NCBI GenBank assembly: GCA_937988885.1
Contig: CALKHR010000080.1
Coordinates: 124,001-188,000 of the forward strand
DNA length: 64,000 bases
Source: an uncultured Roseiflexaceae bacterium
Lineage (GTDB): Bacteria; Chloroflexota; Chloroflexia; Chloroflexales; Roseiflexaceae
Direction: 5' to 3'
The notes under the pieces were generated by a model that worked only from the letters and a program-made list of their open reading frames with translations, searched no databases and was not told the DNA's origin. Numbering within the stretch: position 1 is the first letter of the stretch; the number at the start of each line of letters is the position of its first letter. The translations under genes were made by a program, and so were the position numbers. Positions 44,971 through 52,563 of this stretch are shown here, one piece after another.

Positions 44971-45945
44971 GTGCGGATCGTCGTCACCGGTTCAATGGCC
45001 TACGACTACATTATGAACTTTCCTGGCGACTTTAAGGATCATATTCTGCCAGATAAAGTTCATATGCTCACGGTCAGCTTTCTCGTCGATTCCATGCGGC
45101 GAATGCGTGGTGGTGTAGCGGGTAATGTCGCCTATTCGTTGGCGTTGCTCGGCGAGCGCCCCTTGGTCGTGGCGACTGTCGGCCAAGATTTTGGCGAGTA
45201 TCGCGCATACATGGAGAGCCAGGGCATCGATACATCGGGGATCGTCGCGATCGAAGATGAGTTTACCGCTTCGTGCTTCATCAATACCGATCGCTCGAAC
45301 AATCAGATCGTTGCTTTCTACACTGGTGCAATGGCCCACTCCAAGGAGTTGTCGCTGCTCGATCTTGGTTTGGGGCCAGATGATTTGGTGTTGATCTCAC
45401 CAACCGACCCCGAGGCGATGAATCGCTATACCGATGAGTGCCGCCGCATGGGTGTGCCGTTCCTGTTCGACCCGGGCAAGCAGACGCCGCGCTTGGAGAC
45501 CGAGCAGATCCTCAACGGTCTGAATGGCGCCAGCATCCTGGTCGGCAACGACTACGAGTTCGCGATGCTCGCGAAGAAGATCGGGTGGACAGAGGAGCAA
45601 CTGATCGCCAGCGCTCCGCTCACCGTGATCACCCGAGGTGGCGAGGGTTCCTCCATCTACCGCCAGGGCGAAGTGATCAACATCCCAGCTGTGCCGCTCA
45701 AGGAGATCGCCGACCCAACCGGCGCAGGCGATGCGTATCTGGCGGGGTTGGTGTTCGGTCTAGCCCGTCAATTGCCGCTTGAGGTGACAGGTCGCATTGC
45801 GGCCCTCACCGCTGCCTACGCGATTGAGCAGCGTGGCTGTCAGGAGCATTTCTTTACCCGCTCCGATTTCGTGGCGCGCTATACCGAGACGTTTGGCCCT
45901 GAGTCCGCCATCGAAATCCTTGAGGAGGTCGATGTTCATTCGTAG
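44971..45945 (+). CDS. PfkB-family kinase, probably adenosine kinase
   Basis: Ribokinase-fold sugar/nucleoside kinase, 324 residues. RIVVTGSMAYDYIMNFPGDF starts the fold, MRRMRGGVAGNVAYSLALLG is the substrate-binding PfkB signature 1, and IADPTGAGDAYLAGLVFGLA is signature 2 with the anion hole GAGD and catalytic Asp. A GTG start at 44971 follows AAGGAG with 6-nt spacing; the in-frame codon at 44914 has no such site. Between the MetE-like gene and ahcY, phosphorylation of the adenosine released by AhcY is the best guess, pulling the SAH reaction forward. A ribose or pseudouridine kinase remains possible. Confidence 0.87.
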   Translation: MRIVVTGSMAYDYIMNFPGDFKDHILPDKVHMLTVSFLVDSMRRMRGGVAGNVAYSLALLGERPLVVATVGQDFGEYRAYMESQGIDTSGIVAIEDEFTASCFINTDRSNNQIVAFYTGAMAHSKELSLLDLGLGPDDLVLISPTDPEAMNRYTDECRRMGVPFLFDPGKQTPRLETEQILNGLNGASILVGNDYEFAMLAKKIGWTEEQLIASAPLTVITRGGEGSSIYRQGEVINIPAVPLKEIADPTGAGDAYLAGLVFGLARQLPLEVTGRIAALTAAYAIEQRGCQEHFFTRSDFVARYTETFGPESAIEILEEVDVHS

Positions 45946-46008
45946 GCTTGTTTACCCTTAAGCGGTGGACATACCGCTTCGACATTCGTCACCTTGTGGG
46001 GAATAGCT

Positions 46009-47235
46009 ATGCAGTGGGGTGTCATCGGCACGGGTTGGGTGGCGCAAACATTTGTCCAAGCTCTGCAGGAATCGGCCACCGAACAGGTTATTGCGATCGC
46101 GAGCCGTGAGCTTTCGCGCGCGACGGCTTTGGCGTCACAATTCTCCGGTACCCGTGCATACGGGAGTTACGCCGAACTATTGGCTGATCCCGATGTCGAA
46201 GCGGTATACATTGCTATTCCCGATAACTTGCACGCTGAGTGGGCGATCGCAAGTATGCGGGCTGGCAAGCACGTGTTGTGTGAGACTCCGCTAACGGTGC
46301 AGGGGTCCGAGGCCGAGGCAATGTTTGCCGTGGCCCGCGAGCAGGGCGTGACGCTGATGGAAGCTTCGATGTACCGCTTCCATCCCCAAACACGCAAACT
46401 GCAAGAGTTGCTAGCGAATGGGGCCATCGGAACACTGCGCCTGATTCAGGTTGCCTTTACGATCTCTGCGATCGATCAGGCCGATAGGCGCTTCAATTCT
46501 GCCCTCTCTCAGGGCGCGCTGCTCGATATCGGGAGCTATGCGATCAATTTTGTGCGAATGATCGTTGGCCAAGCGCCGGATCGGGTGGCGGCTGCGGCGT
46601 ATTGGGCACCTTCCGGCGTCGATGAGACGTTGGTGGCTTCGCTTGAATACGCGAACGGCTTGGTGGCGCAGATCAGTTGCAGTCTGAATGCTAGCCATAT
46701 TCATAGCGTTCGCTTGATCGGCAGCTCGGGCACGATCGAGTTGGACGAGGCGTTCCTGCTGCCGCTCGACCGCCCTACTCGTATTCGCATACGACACGGC
46801 GCTCAGGGCAGTAAGGTGGAGGAACTGAGCATCCCACCCGCCAATTCCTACCGTTTGGAGGCGGAGGCGTTTGGTCGTTTCGTCACGACCAAATATTACG
46901 CTCACGATCTGCCCGAGATGCCCGAGGTCGAAACGCTCGACAATATCGCAACGATCGAGGCATTGCTTCAGGCGGCGCGTGGGTTACCAGCAGGAGCTCA
47001 AACTATGGAAGCGCGTCAGTGCTCGGTGTGTTCTGGTGCTGTGCGACCAGTGGTGCTGATCGAGGATCATGGCCCTACCATCGGCGAACAACCATCTGCC
47101 GTTGCACCTGGCCAAGCACAACGCTCGCTTGGTATCGTTTACAATGAGCATTATCCAACTGAGGCAACTGCCTGTACCAAGTGCGGGCATATTGACTTAT
47201 GGGTTGATCCCGAATGGGTTGCTAGTCTGAAGTAA
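46009..47235 (+). CDS. Gfo/Idh/MocA-family oxidoreductase with C-terminal zinc ribbon
   Basis: NAD(P)-dependent oxidoreductase, 408 residues. WGVIGTGWVAQTFVQAL is the dinucleotide motif; AVYIAIPDNLHAEWAIASM and GKHVLCETPLTVQ (with Glu for the usual Lys-Pro, ETPL rather than EKPL) follow; MEASMYRFHPQ and the barrel-like C-terminal domain complete the family. The enzyme ends near residue 330. An extension of 76 residues has CSVC and CTKCGHIDLWVDP, a zinc ribbon like that fused to the glycosyltransferase at 39482. An AGGAG and ATG at 47005 lie in frame at the junction, so the ribbon could also be made alone. Role in the SAM cluster unclear. Confidence 0.85.
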   Translation: MQWGVIGTGWVAQTFVQALQESATEQVIAIASRELSRATALASQFSGTRAYGSYAELLADPDVEAVYIAIPDNLHAEWAIASMRAGKHVLCETPLTVQGSEAEAMFAVAREQGVTLMEASMYRFHPQTRKLQELLANGAIGTLRLIQVAFTISAIDQADRRFNSALSQGALLDIGSYAINFVRMIVGQAPDRVAAAAYWAPSGVDETLVASLEYANGLVAQISCSLNASHIHSVRLIGSSGTIELDEAFLLPLDRPTRIRIRHGAQGSKVEELSIPPANSYRLEAEAFGRFVTTKYYAHDLPEMPEVETLDNIATIEALLQAARGLPAGAQTMEARQCSVCSGAVRPVVLIEDHGPTIGEQPSAVAPGQAQRSLGIVYNEHYPTEATACTKCGHIDLWVDPEWVASLK

Positions 47236-47344
47236 GGTATTGGGAAGAGAAGCCGTTGAACTTGTTCGTTAGCTTGTTCTGCGAACGATTACCTTTTGCC
47301 ATGTCGCGACGGCTTTTATCTTCATCACAATGAGGAGTGGACAC
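47236..47344 (+). promoter_or_regulatory. structured leader upstream of ahcY
   Basis: AAGCCGT (47250-47256) pairs with ACGGCTT (47309-47315), followed by TT; inside, GTTCG and CGAAC can form a second stem. It may be the terminator of the Gfo gene or a leader controlling ahcY. It does not match the SAH riboswitch consensus as I remember it. Confidence 0.35.
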
Positions 47345-48607
47345 TTGACTGTTAATTACGACATTAAAGACATCGGCTTTGCTGAGCATGGCCGTAAGCG
47401 CATCGATTGGGCCGAGAATGAGATGCCGGTGTTGCGCTTGATTCGCGAGCGATTCGAGCGCGAGCGCCCGCTTCAGGGTCTGCGCATTGCGGCTTGTCTG
47501 CATGTGACAGCCGAAACCGCTAACTTGGCCCGCACGTTGGCCGCTGGTGGTGCCGACGTGGTGTTGTGCGCCTCCAACCCGCTCTCGACGCAGGACGATG
47601 TCGCTGCCGCGTTGGTCGCCTACGAGGAGATCCCTGTGTATGCGATCAAGGGCGAGGATAATAACACGTACTACAGCCACTTGAAGGCGGCGCTCGATCA
47701 CAATCCTCAGATCACGATGGACGACGGCGCCGACCTTGTGACCGCCGTGCTCAAGCAGCGCCGCGATCTCCTGAAGGATCTGATCGGCTCGACCGAGGAG
47801 ACCACCACTGGTGTGATCCGCCTCAAGGCGATGGCCAAGGACGGCGTGCTGGAGTTCCCGGTGATTGCCGTGAACGACAGCGACACCAAGCACCTGTTCG
47901 ACAACCGCTATGGCACGGGCCAGAGCACGCTCGACGGCATTATCCGCGCTACCAACGTGTTGTTGGCTGGCAAGACCTTCGTGGTCGGCGGCTACGGCTG
48001 GTGCTCGCGCGGTATTGCTGATCGCGCACGCGGCTTGGGCGCAAACGTGATCGTCACCGAAGTTGATCCCATCAAGGCTCTTGAGGCCGCGATGGACGGC
48101 TTCCGCGTGATGCCGATGATCGAGGCGGCTCCGCTGGCCGATTTCATCTGCACCGCCACCGGCGACATCAAGGTGATCGACGGCGAAGACTTCGCCGTGA
48201 TGAAGGACGGCGCGATCGTCTCGAACAGCGGTCACTTCAACGTCGAGATCGATATCCCCGCGCTTGAGGCGATGGCGGTCGAGAAGCGCCAGCCGCGCCC
48301 ATTCATCGATCAGTACATCCTCAAGGATGGCCGCAAGATCAACCTGCTGGGCGAAGGCCGCCTGATCAACTTGGCGAGTGCCGAGGGTCACCCCAGCGCT
48401 GTGATGGATATGTCGTTTGCAAACCAGGCGCTCGCTTCCGAGTTCCTGCTGACCAACAAGGGCAAGCTGGCGAATGGTGTGCACGCGCTTCCCAAGGAAG
48501 TCGATCGCGAGATCGCTGCCCTGAAGCTCAAGGCGATGAACATCACTATCGACGAACTGACCGAGGAGCAGGCCCACTACCTCTCGTCGTGGGAAGAGGG
48601 CACCTAA
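47345..48607 (+). CDS. ahcY: S-adenosylhomocysteine hydrolase
   Basis: Reversibly splits S-adenosylhomocysteine to adenosine and homocysteine with bound NAD. A TTG start at 47345 with GAGGAG 6 nt upstream gives MTVNYDIKDIGFAEHGRKRI; ATG 47330 is inside the ribosome site region. Motifs include ACLHVTAETANLARTL, GTGQSTLDGIIRATN, the NAD site VGGYGWCSRGIADRARGLGA and SNSGHFNVEID. Length 420 residues matches the bacterial/archaeal short form without the 40-residue insertion. It is followed after two hairpins by metK, which completes the cycle. Confidence 0.95.
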   Translation: MTVNYDIKDIGFAEHGRKRIDWAENEMPVLRLIRERFERERPLQGLRIAACLHVTAETANLARTLAAGGADVVLCASNPLSTQDDVAAALVAYEEIPVYAIKGEDNNTYYSHLKAALDHNPQITMDDGADLVTAVLKQRRDLLKDLIGSTEETTTGVIRLKAMAKDGVLEFPVIAVNDSDTKHLFDNRYGTGQSTLDGIIRATNVLLAGKTFVVGGYGWCSRGIADRARGLGANVIVTEVDPIKALEAAMDGFRVMPMIEAAPLADFICTATGDIKVIDGEDFAVMKDGAIVSNSGHFNVEIDIPALEAMAVEKRQPRPFIDQYILKDGRKINLLGEGRLINLASAEGHPSAVMDMSFANQALASEFLLTNKGKLANGVHALPKEVDREIAALKLKAMNITIDELTEEQAHYLSSWEEGT

Positions 48608-48610
48608 ACA

Positions 48611-48648
48611 GAAGGCGCGCCAATCTGCTCCTGTAGCCTCGCGCCTTC
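48611..48648 (+). terminator. hairpin after ahcY
   Basis: 9-bp arms GAAGGCGCG / CGCGCCTTC with a 20-nt loop, starting 3 bp after the ahcY stop codon. Confidence 0.4.
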
Positions 48649-48705
48649 GCCTGCGTGAACGCTTGGCTCGGGGAGATTGCCACGTTCTGCCGATAGCTAC
48701 GTCAA

Positions 48706-48748
48706 TAAGCGGAAGGCGAAGCTCGCCACGTTGCTCGCCTTTCGCTTA
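48706..48748 (+). other. imperfect hairpin upstream of metK
   Basis: TAAGCGGAAGGCGAAGC (48706-48722) pairs imperfectly with GCTCGCCTTTCGCTTA (48733-48748), about 45 bp before the metK start. Possible leader structure or remnant terminator; no SAM-I, SAM-II or SAM-III motif is visible. Confidence 0.4.
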
Positions 48749-48793
48749 CTGCTATGAACAGTATTGATTGACAACCAGACCAGGAGTCGGCTA

Positions 48794-50008
48794 ATGTCAA
48801 CCTCATTTATGCAATCGCCCCAGCTGTTTTTCAGCTCTGAGTCGGTAACCGAGGGGCACCCTGATAAGCTGTGCGACCAGGTTTCCGATGCGATTCTGGA
48901 TGCCTTCCTCGCGCATGACCCGCGCGCCCGCGTGGCCGTCGAAACCGCCACCACCACTGGTCTGATCGTGGTGATGGGTGAGGTCACGTATGCCAAAGGC
49001 TATATTCCGATCGAAGAGATCGTTCGCCAGACCGTCAAGGAGATTGGCTATACCGACGCCAGCTATGGCTTCGATGCCGATACCTGTGGCGTGATGGTGG
49101 CTATTCACGGCCAATCGCCCGACATCGCCCAGGGCGTGGACAAAGCGCTCGAAGTGCGCGATGGCAACGTCTCCGACGAGGAGATCGACACGATCGGCGC
49201 TGGCGACCAGGGTATGATGTTCGGGTTCGCCTGCAACGAGACCCCCGAGCTGATGCCGCTGCCGATCGCATTGGCCCACCGTATCGGGCGCAAGCTGTCG
49301 CAGAAGCGCAAGGATGGCTCGCTGCCCTACCTGCGCCCCGACGGCAAGAGCCAGGTGACCGTCGAGTACAGCCACGGCAAGCCCGTGCGTATCGACACGG
49401 TGTTGGTTAGCAACCAGCACGCCCCCGAGATCAGCCAAGAGCAGATCCGCGAGGAGTTGATCGAAGAGGTGATCAATACCTGCGTGCCCACTGAGTTGCT
49501 CGACTCGAAGACGAAGTACTTCGTCAACCCGACCGGGCGCTTCGTGGTGGGTGGCCCGATGGGCGATAGTGGCTTGACTGGCCGCAAGATCATCGTTGAC
49601 ACCTATGGCGGCATGGCTCGCCACGGTGGTGGCGCCTTCTCGGGCAAGGACCCGACAAAGGTTGACCGCAGCGCTGCCTACGCCGCCCGCTATGTGGCGA
49701 AGAATGTGGTGGCTGCGGGCTTGGCCGACCGCTTCGAGCTGCAGGTGGCCTACGCTATCGGTGTGGCTCGCCCGCTCTCGATCGCGATCGAGACCTTCGG
49801 CACCCACAAGGTCTCCGAGGAGCTCATTCAGAAGCTGATCCTCGAGCACTTCGACCTGCGGCCCGGCGCAATCATCCGCGACCTGCGGCTGCGCCGCCCG
49901 ATCTACCGCAAGACTGCGGCGTACGGTCACTTTGGCCGCGACGATATCGAATTGCCGTGGGAGCAGACCGACAAGGCTGCTGCGCTCAAGGCTGCGGCTG
50001 GTCTGTAG
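48794..50008 (+). CDS. metK: S-adenosylmethionine synthetase
   Basis: Makes SAM from methionine and ATP. ATG 48794 follows AGGAG with 7-nt spacing; the longer frame from 48764 is rejected. The signatures are complete: ESVTEGHPDKLCDQVSDAIL, GAGDQGMMFGFACNE (signature 1) and GGGAFSGKDPTKVDRSAAY (signature 2), with KTAAYGHFGR near the end. Length 404 residues is normal. It ends the SAM-cycle cluster, just before a strong terminator. Whether the mtnA riboswitch influences it depends on read-through past several hairpins. Confidence 0.96.
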   Translation: MSTSFMQSPQLFFSSESVTEGHPDKLCDQVSDAILDAFLAHDPRARVAVETATTTGLIVVMGEVTYAKGYIPIEEIVRQTVKEIGYTDASYGFDADTCGVMVAIHGQSPDIAQGVDKALEVRDGNVSDEEIDTIGAGDQGMMFGFACNETPELMPLPIALAHRIGRKLSQKRKDGSLPYLRPDGKSQVTVEYSHGKPVRIDTVLVSNQHAPEISQEQIREELIEEVINTCVPTELLDSKTKYFVNPTGRFVVGGPMGDSGLTGRKIIVDTYGGMARHGGGAFSGKDPTKVDRSAAYAARYVAKNVVAAGLADRFELQVAYAIGVARPLSIAIETFGTHKVSEELIQKLILEHFDLRPGAIIRDLRLRRPIYRKTAAYGHFGRDDIELPWEQTDKAAALKAAAGL

Positions 50009-50033
50009 GCTCTATTGGTCTAGCGTTCTCAAC

Positions 50034-50066
50034 GAGTGCGGTGAGCGATCACCGCACTCTTGTGAT
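50034..50066 (+). terminator. Rho-independent terminator of metK
   Basis: 11-bp stem GAGTGCGGTGA / TCACCGCACTC (50034-50059) with a 4-nt loop; TTGTGATCTTTTT follows. Confidence 0.75.
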
Positions 50067-50108
50067 CTTTTTGGGATTATTACAGCTAATTGCACAACAT
50101 AAGAAATA

Positions 50109-50138
50109 CACCGGGCCATCCCGAAAGATAACCCGGTG
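50109..50138 (-). terminator. hairpin after the YjzC-like gene
   Basis: CACCGGG / CCCGGTG 7-bp arms with a 16-nt loop, then TATTTCTT in the minus direction, 24 bp after the stop codon. Confidence 0.4.
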
Positions 50139-50161
50139 GAATCCTGCCAATATTTCAGCGC

Positions 50162-50359
50162 TTAGCCGATAAAGCGCCACCAGGCAGCTTTATTGCATGA
50201 CCTGATCGGAGGAAATGTTTCACCTCGACTAAGCGGGATGATTTTTTCCTCGTTTGTTGGGGCTGGAGTTGTTGTGCCATTGATGTAGCGTACAAACTCA
50301 TACCGACCAGTATATGGTGCGGTATCTCCAGTTTTATAGAGGTTGTTTGGGGTGGACAT
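50162..50359 (-). CDS. YjzC-like small protein
   Basis: 65 residues, starting MSTPNNLYKTGDTAPYTGRY. The GDxAPxTGxYEF start, the TTTPAPT middle and the LSRGETFPPIRS end fit the YjzC family of small bacterial proteins of unknown function. A perfect AGGAGG stands 6 nt before the ATG. Upstream lies an 11-bp inverted repeat (50376-50403), in the 5' untranslated region or operator. It probably shares transcription with the next small gene (50459-50638), because there is little room for its own promoter. Function unknown; single-domain, soluble. Confidence 0.78.
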   Translation of the reverse strand: MSTPNNLYKTGDTAPYTGRYEFVRYINGTTTPAPTNEEKIIPLSRGETFPPIRSCNKAAWWRFIG

Positions 50360-50375
50360 TAGAAACCTCCTATTG

Positions 50376-50403
50376 CTACTTTATCAGGATTGTGATAAAG
50401 TAG
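50376..50403 (-). promoter_or_regulatory. inverted repeat upstream of the YjzC-like gene
   Basis: Perfect 11-bp arms CTACTTTATCA / TGATAAAGTAG with a 6-bp spacer, ending about 5 bp upstream of the AGGAGG ribosome site. Either an operator for a dimeric regulator or an mRNA hairpin next to the ribosome site. Confidence 0.55.
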
Positions 50404-50424
50404 ACAAGGTATTACTAATACATT

Positions 50425-50476
50425 GAAAAAGACCACTCGTGAAAGCCGCCAAGCATACTCACGAATGGTCTTTTTC
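50425..50476 (-). terminator. terminator overlapping the end of the 59-residue gene
   Basis: 18-bp arms (GAAAAAGACCA.. / ..TGGTCTTTTTC) with one mismatch and a 16-nt loop, running into A/T tracts on both sides. The stop codon at 50459-50461 lies in the stem. Confidence 0.7.
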
Positions 50477-50638
50477 TTTTCGAACGCCTTTGAACGGGGA
50501 GCCATCTTGCTTCACATCCATGAATCGTCCATTTCCTGTATTCCGTTTGACCCATTGCTGTGTCTTTGGATGCAGTGTCTGTGAACGACCCGTGACTGCG
50601 CCAATGCGTCCGCCGCCCTTCGCACCATTTTTAGCCAT
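50459..50638 (-). CDS. 59-residue basic Gly/Lys-rich protein
   Basis: Starts MAKNGAKGGGRIGAVTGRSQ and continues with a PKTQQWVKRN segment and GRFMDVKQDGSPFKGVRKEK. It is strongly basic with no hydrophobic core, so it may bind nucleic acid. I recall similar small proteins in diverse bacterial and phage genomes but no function. GGGGTGAG precedes ATG 50638; the in-frame codon at 50647 is upstream of it. The promoter at 50684-50712 is nearly perfect, so expression should be strong, and a perfect terminator overlaps the stop codon. Confidence 0.75.
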   Translation of the reverse strand: MAKNGAKGGGRIGAVTGRSQTLHPKTQQWVKRNTGNGRFMDVKQDGSPFKGVRKEKDHS

Positions 50639-50683
50639 ACTTCTCACCCCCTCTCTTATTGGAATAAATGTGCTATTGTAGAG

Positions 50684-50712
50684 AGTATATCATATCTCGC
50701 GAGACGTGTCAA
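50684..50712 (-). promoter_or_regulatory. consensus promoter with palindromic spacer
   Basis: In minus orientation TTGACA, 17 bp, TATACT. The spacer contains the perfect palindrome TCTCGCGAGA (50695-50704), a likely operator between the two promoter elements. Confidence 0.75.
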
Positions 50713-50965
50713 TATTATCATTATGTATTTAGAGGGGCATTAGATCTTATCAGGTCCTCATGGTTCACAATGGTTCAAGCAAACTATATGTAGTATGTTG
50801 TCAGCGATTTAATAATTTACATATTGTGGATTGAAGTCTGTATTCTAGAGTACGATATAGATTTGATAAGCTTTCAGGCATCAGCAAGCATAAAAAATCT
50901 CTTCTACGTAGAATGTAGCCTGACTAATCTAGAGAATGTAAGTCTGACTCATAAACCTCCTATGC
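50713..50965. other. AT-rich intergenic region
   Basis: About 250 bp with no supported gene between the promoter of the small gene and the 3' end of the ATPase gene. A plus-strand ORF entering the ATPase gene antisense is treated as a shadow. Confidence 0.4.
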
Positions 50966-52402
50966 CTATAATGCCTCCCCCAAATCTTGGTACAGCTGCT
51001 CCAAATCCACCAATATGCCACCCGCCTCCTCTAGCAGTGTTCGAGCAGCGGGTGTTGCCCCGACCCGCGCAAATAACGCAGGTATTACTCGCCAACCTTC
51101 GCCACCTTTTGGCAATGCCGCGACAGTTAACGGTACAGTTCGTTCCAATAGATCGCGCACCACTTGACGTTCCACTGTCGTATCGCCCCATTTGCACTCG
51201 CCTACTAATATGACCCGCTCACGCCAGCTTACCGCCACCACATCGGCCTGCACCTGTCGGCTCCAATGACTGCCGATTACCTCTGGTCGGAACGACAATG
51301 CTCCTCGCATGCCTTGCCGTAATACCCACGTGCGAGCCAACTCCTCCCATGCTGTCATTCCCACAAACGCCCGTAATCCAGCCTGTATTTCATCTAGGAC
51401 AAGATCTGGTTGATAAGCAATTTCGGCTTGGCGTGGACGCAAAAAACGGAAATAGAAGCGATGAAATGGATCGCTGAGATGGTAACGCCCTTGTTTTGAG
51501 CGGTGCTGCAATGCCAATGGCACCGTGGCAGGTACACGGCGTTCCACGAGTCGTAGTTCCTGCAATACGTTCAGATACTTAGTCAGATTTGTCGGCGCAG
51601 TCAGCGTTGCATTGGCGATATCCTTGAGCGCATGGGCACCCTCACCAATCGCATTCAATACCGTCAAATACGTACGGACATCGCGTACCTCGTCCGAGAG
51701 TAGTAGCTCGATCTCTGATAGTGCTACACTTGCAGGTGCTAAAATTGCTTGGCGAATGTTCTCGCTCAACGAACGAGCAGGATCAAACCACTTCAAATAC
51801 TGCGGTACGCCTCCAACCATTGCATACAATGCTACTTGCGCATCAGGCTGCCAATTTGGAAAGAATTGACGCAACACCTCGAACGGAAATGGTTGCAGAA
51901 GATATTGCGCTGTAAGTCGTCCAAAGAGTGGCGTTTGCTCCTTCAGAATGCTTTCCATTGTGCGAATATGAGAGCCACACAGTACAAGGAGCAGATTAGA
52001 ATGTTGAAAGTGAATATCCCAAGCGTACTGTAATGCCGAAAGCATCGCTGGATCGCTTTCAATCGCCCAGGGCAACTCATCAAGCACTAAAATGCGCCGG
52101 TCATCGCGAATAACCGCAGCTACTTCGTCCCATAGATCCGACCAACTTGTAAAAGTCGGTGCATTCGAAGTTGCTGTTCGTCCTCGGATCGCTGCATAGA
52201 GTCTGCGTCGCTGAAGGTCTGCAGGCTCTTTTTGAGCCATCCAATATGTCCATGTCAAACCGCTCTGGCTAGCCCAATGGCGCAAGAGTGCCGTCTTGCC
52301 AACCCGTCGTCGTCCATAGAGCAGAAACAGTTCTCCACCCTGTTGCCGCTCCTGAATCCGCTTGAGCATCGCTAATTCGTCAACTCGATCAATAAACAAC
52401 AT
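50966..52402 (-). CDS. archaeal-type ATPase with DUF234 nuclease-like C-terminus
   Basis: 478-residue AAA/STAND-type ATPase. FIDRVDELAMLKRI leads into Walker A LYGRRRVGKTALLRHW; Walker B is ILVLDELPWAI; a winged-helix region follows (about 255-330). The C-terminal DUF234 part has VILVGECKWGDTTVERQV, whose Glu-x-Lys fits a PD-(D/E)xK nuclease core. Such proteins are common in archaea and Chloroflexota and often look mobile or toxin/defence related, but the function is unproven. ATG 52402 is chosen because GGAG lies 6 nt upstream. Codon use and AT content differ from the neighbours, suggesting acquisition. Its promoter sits within a perfect 45-nt palindrome. Confidence 0.87.
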   Translation of the reverse strand: MLFIDRVDELAMLKRIQERQQGGELFLLYGRRRVGKTALLRHWASQSGLTWTYWMAQKEPADLQRRRLYAAIRGRTATSNAPTFTSWSDLWDEVAAVIRDDRRILVLDELPWAIESDPAMLSALQYAWDIHFQHSNLLLVLCGSHIRTMESILKEQTPLFGRLTAQYLLQPFPFEVLRQFFPNWQPDAQVALYAMVGGVPQYLKWFDPARSLSENIRQAILAPASVALSEIELLLSDEVRDVRTYLTVLNAIGEGAHALKDIANATLTAPTNLTKYLNVLQELRLVERRVPATVPLALQHRSKQGRYHLSDPFHRFYFRFLRPRQAEIAYQPDLVLDEIQAGLRAFVGMTAWEELARTWVLRQGMRGALSFRPEVIGSHWSRQVQADVVAVSWRERVILVGECKWGDTTVERQVVRDLLERTVPLTVAALPKGGEGWRVIPALFARVGATPAARTLLEEAGGILVDLEQLYQDLGEAL

Positions 52403-52412
52403 AGCCATCTCC

Positions 52413-52457
52413 AAAAGATACATCGCTACAGTATTATACTGTAGCGATGTATCTTTT
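52413..52457 (-). promoter_or_regulatory. 45-nt perfect palindrome containing the -10 box
   Basis: Two perfect 22-bp arms (AAAAGATACATC... and its complement) around a single T at 52435. The centre reads TATAAT on the minus strand (52438-52433), a consensus -10, with TTTCAA 18 bp upstream as a weak -35. A repressor bound to such a dyad would cover the promoter; autoregulation or a mobile-element end are alternatives. Confidence 0.8.
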
Positions 52458-52563
52458 TGAAACCCTCCACCTCCCTGCAAGCAACCACTCAGCAGCCTCT
52501 CACGTCCTTCTTATCAGCGAAATGCTACAATAAACTTCACATAACAGACGCTGTGGAGGCGCG

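Noticed and set aside
47236..47344. SAH riboswitch
   Set aside because: The conserved core of that class, as far as I remember it, is not present; kept only as an unexplained structured leader.
47222..48577. 451-codon minus-strand ORF over ahcY
   Set aside because: Shadow of ahcY; no motif or ribosome site.
48803..49930. 375-codon minus-strand ORF over metK
   Set aside because: Shadow of metK.
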